Source of the DNA: CAYZAW01 sp964476505
Lineage (GTDB): Bacteria; Bacillota; Clostridia; Christensenellales; CAG-138
Direction of reading: 5' to 3'
Assembly: GCA_964476505.1 (NCBI GenBank)
Contig: CAYZAW010000046.1
Location: 1-17,182, forward strand
DNA: 17,182 nt
Below the pieces are notes generated by a model. The model worked only from the letters and a program-made list of their open reading frames with translations. It had not been told where the DNA came from and searched no databases. Below are positions 15,742 to 17,182 of this stretch, piece by piece (position 1 is the stretch's first letter; each line of letters starts with the position of its first letter). A program made the position numbers and the translations under genes.

Positions 15742-16756
15742 GGAACGTTATGGTACGCGCGGGAGCGCCGCCTGCATTGCGGCGCTTTTTGCGGTGCTGT
15801 TTGTTTTATCGGGCTGCGCTGCACCCGCCATCAATCAGGAAGCGCTGCCCGTCCAGGAAACGCCCGAGGCGATACAGGTGCTGGAGCTTACCGCGCCGGA
15901 GGTCAAGCAGGGCGCGCAGCCGGTAGCAGGCCCCTTGGCGGCGGCGCTTGCCAAGGCGACTCCAACGCCCAGCCCTACGCCTGTACCTACCCCCACGCCC
16001 GCTCCAACGCCCACGCCAACACCCGCGCCTACTCCCACGCCCGTGCCAACGCCCGCATTTGAAGGCTTTGTGGAGATCGGAGACGGAGGAGACCGGGGCT
16101 ATGTGAAGGGGCATGACATCAACATCAGAAGCGGCCCCGGCAAGGACTATAAAAAGCTTGGGGAGTTGGACTATTTAACGGAGCTTCGCATCACAGGCAA
16201 AACCGAGCTGTGGTACCGGGTAAAAACGGACAAACTGGAAGGGTTTGCGCTGAAGGAATTGATCGGCGTGGGTAAAATCCCGGAGGCAACGCCAACGCCC
16301 AAGGCAACTGCAAAGCCCAAGGCCACCGCTACACCCCAGCCCGAGGCCACTGAAGCGCCCGTGATTCCTGCAGGTTCTGCCGGGAATTATTCGCAGGACG
16401 AAATCTACATTGCGGCAAAATGCCTGTATTCCGAAGGAAAATCCCAAAGCACGGATAGCTTTATGGCGATGGCAAACGTGCTGTTGAACCGCGTGGAATC
16501 CTCCAAATGGCCGGATACCATCTCCGGCAACGTATATAAAAGCGGGCAGTTTTCCATGCCTACAAAAAACCGGGAGGGCTTTGATGCGCTAACGCCAAGC
16601 GACGCCGCCGTTTCTGCGGCGGAGCGCGTATTCAACGGCGGAGAGCGTGTGCTTCCTACGGGGGTGGAATTCTTTAAGGCGGCGCGAAAAGGCACCAGTT
16701 GGGGTTCTCACACGTTTTATAAAACCATCGGCGGCAACAACTACTTTTACCGTTAG
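15713..16756 (+). CDS. Lipoprotein with Thr-Pro linker, SH3-like domain and SleB-type cell wall hydrolase domain
   Basis: 347 residues from ATG 15713; TTG at 15707 is an alternative, with AAAGGA 5 bases upstream. A basic N-terminus and hydrophobic stretch end in the lipobox LSGC (Cys35), so it should be lipid-anchored outside the cell. A Thr-Pro linker (83-114) leads to a bacterial SH3-like domain (about 124-186: INIRSGPGKDYKKLGEL), a second Ala/Thr/Pro/Lys linker (190-220), and a C-terminal SleB/hydrolase-2-like domain (226-347) with IAAKCLYSEGKSQ, NVLLNRVESSKWPDTISGNVY and GQFSMP. Glu241 is the likely catalytic acid. SleB-type enzymes cleave peptidoglycan in spore germination or wall turnover; which role applies is unknown. 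It overlaps hslU by 29 bases. Confidence 0.85.
   Translation: MRTCTNTSCKERYGTRGSAACIAALFAVLFVLSGCAAPAINQEALPVQETPEAIQVLELTAPEVKQGAQPVAGPLAAALAKATPTPSPTPVPTPTPAPTPTPTPAPTPTPVPTPAFEGFVEIGDGGDRGYVKGHDINIRSGPGKDYKKLGELDYLTELRITGKTELWYRVKTDKLEGFALKELIGVGKIPEATPTPKATAKPKATATPQPEATEAPVIPAGSAGNYSQDEIYIAAKCLYSEGKSQSTDSFMAMANVLLNRVESSKWPDTISGNVYKSGQFSMPTKNREGFDALTPSDAAVSAAERVFNGGERVLPTGVEFFKAARKGTSWGSHTFYKTIGGNNYFYR
15764..15790 (+). terminator. Terminator-like hairpin after hslU, inside the lipoprotein signal peptide codons
   Basis: AGCGCCGC (15764-15771), a 7-base loop, GCGGCGCT (15779-15786), then five T (15786-15790). The stem is a perfect, very GC-rich 8 base pairs. It lies 22 bases after the hslU stop, but also encodes residues of the signal peptide core (AACIAALF) of the next gene. 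It could attenuate transcription beyond hslVU. Confidence 0.6.
15959..16054 (+). repeat. Thr-Pro dipeptide repeat coding region
   Basis: Sixteen successive dipeptides of T-P, with A-P, S-P or V-P variants, encoded mainly by ACG/ACC/CCA CCC/CCG-type codons. It makes a stiff, extended spacer between the lipid anchor and the SH3-like domain. Thr-Pro stretches are common sites of O-glycosylation in exported proteins. Confidence 0.85.
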
Positions 16757-16795
16757 CGCAAACGCCCCTGTTTTCCTGCAAAACGCTGATTTTTT
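16753..16795 (+). terminator. Weak possible terminator after the lipoprotein gene
   Basis: TTAGCG (16753-16758) can pair with CGCTGA (16784-16789), or alternatively GTTTT (16770-16774) with AAAAC (16780-16784); a run of six T follows (16790-16795). The stems are weak or mutually exclusive, so the T run is the main support. The T run adjoins the rpsB -35. Confidence 0.35.
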
Positions 16796-16797
16796 GC

Positions 16798-16826
16798 TTG
16801 CATGGAAAAAATCCCTGTGATATAAT
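16798..16826 (+). promoter_or_regulatory. Strong promoter for rpsB
   Basis: TTGCAT (16798-16803), 17 bases, perfect TATAAT (16821-16826), plus TG at 16818-16819 making an extended -10. The predicted transcript start near 16833 leaves a leader of about 100 bases. Confidence 0.85.
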
Positions 16827-16832
16827 GCCGAG

Positions 16833-16935
16833 GTATGGAAAAAGACGCACCCTTGCGGATTCTCCGGTTCGTGCCCATGTGGTTCCCGGAGGATGTGAAG
16901 CAGGGGGTGGAAAAAACGAAGGAGGTACAATTATC
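16833..16935 (+). promoter_or_regulatory. Structured leader of rpsB (candidate S2 autoregulatory element)
   Basis: Two nested helices are visible. The outer pairs CACCCTTGC (16848-16856) with GCAGGGGGTG (16900-16909) with one bulged G. The inner pairs ATTCTCCGG (16859-16867) with CCGGAGGAT (16886-16894), closing an 18-base loop. The Shine-Dalgarno AAGGAGGT (16919-16926) lies outside the fold, 9 bases before the ATG. Autoregulatory S2 leaders are known in other bacterial groups; here the function is inferred from the fold and position only. Confidence 0.5.
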
Positions 16936-17182
16936 ATGTCTGTTATTTCCATGAAACAACTGCTGGAGGCCGGCGTACATTTCGGTCACCAGACCCGTCG
17001 TTGGAACCCCAAAATGAAGGAATACATCTTCACGGAGCGCAACGGCATCTACATCATCGACCTGCAAAAAACCGTAAAGAAAATCGAAGACGCTTACTCT
17101 TTTGTGCGTGATCTGGCCGCCAACGGCGAGAGCATTCTGTTTGTTGGCACCAAAAAGCAGGCGCAGGAGTCCATCGAGCAGG
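16936..17182 (+). CDS. rpsB: 30S ribosomal protein S2, N-terminal part
   Basis: The first 82 codons are present and the gene runs off the window. The N-terminus MSVISMKQLLEAGVHFGHQTRRWNPKM, read as MKQLLEAGVHFGHQ (6-19) and RRWNPKMKEYIF (21-32), then GIYIIDLQKT (37-46) and FVGTKKQAQ (69-77), is S2 without doubt. S2 is a late-assembling protein of the small subunit that contacts S1 and the mRNA exit side. It has a strong promoter, a structured leader and a near-perfect Shine-Dalgarno. tsf (EF-Ts) would be expected next, outside the window. Confidence 0.98.
   Translation, partial: MSVISMKQLLEAGVHFGHQTRRWNPKMKEYIFTERNGIYIIDLQKTVKKIEDAYSFVRDLAANGESILFVGTKKQAQESIEQ

Noticed and set aside
15959..16054. 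CRISPR-like or satellite array
   Set aside because: The repetition is at the codon level of a Thr-Pro linker inside an intact reading frame, with no spacers.

Overview
The window reads as the chromosome of a Gram-positive Clostridia-type bacterium (Firmicutes/Bacillota) with fairly high GC. The gene order is the conserved low-level housekeeping order of that phylum: khpA-rimM-trmD-rplS, then rbgA-rnhB-yraN, then comM-dprA-topA-trmFO-hslV-hslU, then rpsB. Strong purine-rich Shine-Dalgarno sites, several non-ATG starts, folate-dependent TrmFO and a SleB-type hydrolase fit this. I cannot name a genus. All genes lie on the + strand, packed with 4 to 11 base overlaps. No gap between genes exceeds about 180 bases. 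I see no tRNA, rRNA, insertion sequence, phage gene or CRISPR array.

Layout. Bases 1-1363 hold the end of khpA, then rimM and trmD (ribosome maturation and tRNA m1G37 methylation). Bases 1371-1885 are a self-contained rplS unit: promoter, a leader that can fold over its own ribosome binding site, L19, and an intrinsic terminator. Bases 1902-3767 hold rbgA, rnhB and yraN, closed by a second terminator. Bases 3766-7618 hold one very large membrane protein with two glycosyltransferase folds, the least ordinary gene here. Bases 7648-13694 hold comM, dprA, topA and trmFO (DNA uptake/processing, DNA topology, tRNA m5U54). A near-consensus promoter sits inside the last codons of dprA to drive topA. 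Bases 13746-15741 hold hslVU, the bacterial proteasome-like protease, behind its own promoter. Bases 15713-16756 encode a lipoprotein with a Thr-Pro linker, an SH3-like domain and a SleB-type cell wall hydrolase domain; a terminator-like hairpin lies inside its signal peptide codons. The window ends with the promoter, structured leader and first 82 codons of rpsB (S2).

How the genes fit together. Most genes serve translation and ribosome assembly (KhpA, RimM, TrmD, L19, RbgA, TrmFO, S2) or DNA maintenance (RNase HII, YraN, ComM, DprA, TopA). HslVU serves protein quality control. The two envelope genes, the glycosyltransferase and the lipoprotein hydrolase, are insertions into this backbone and are the lineage-specific part. 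I found no convincing new defence or mobile system. The best leads are the double glycosyltransferase fusion, the two structured ribosomal-protein leaders, the promoter inside dprA, and the terminator-like hairpin embedded in a signal peptide.
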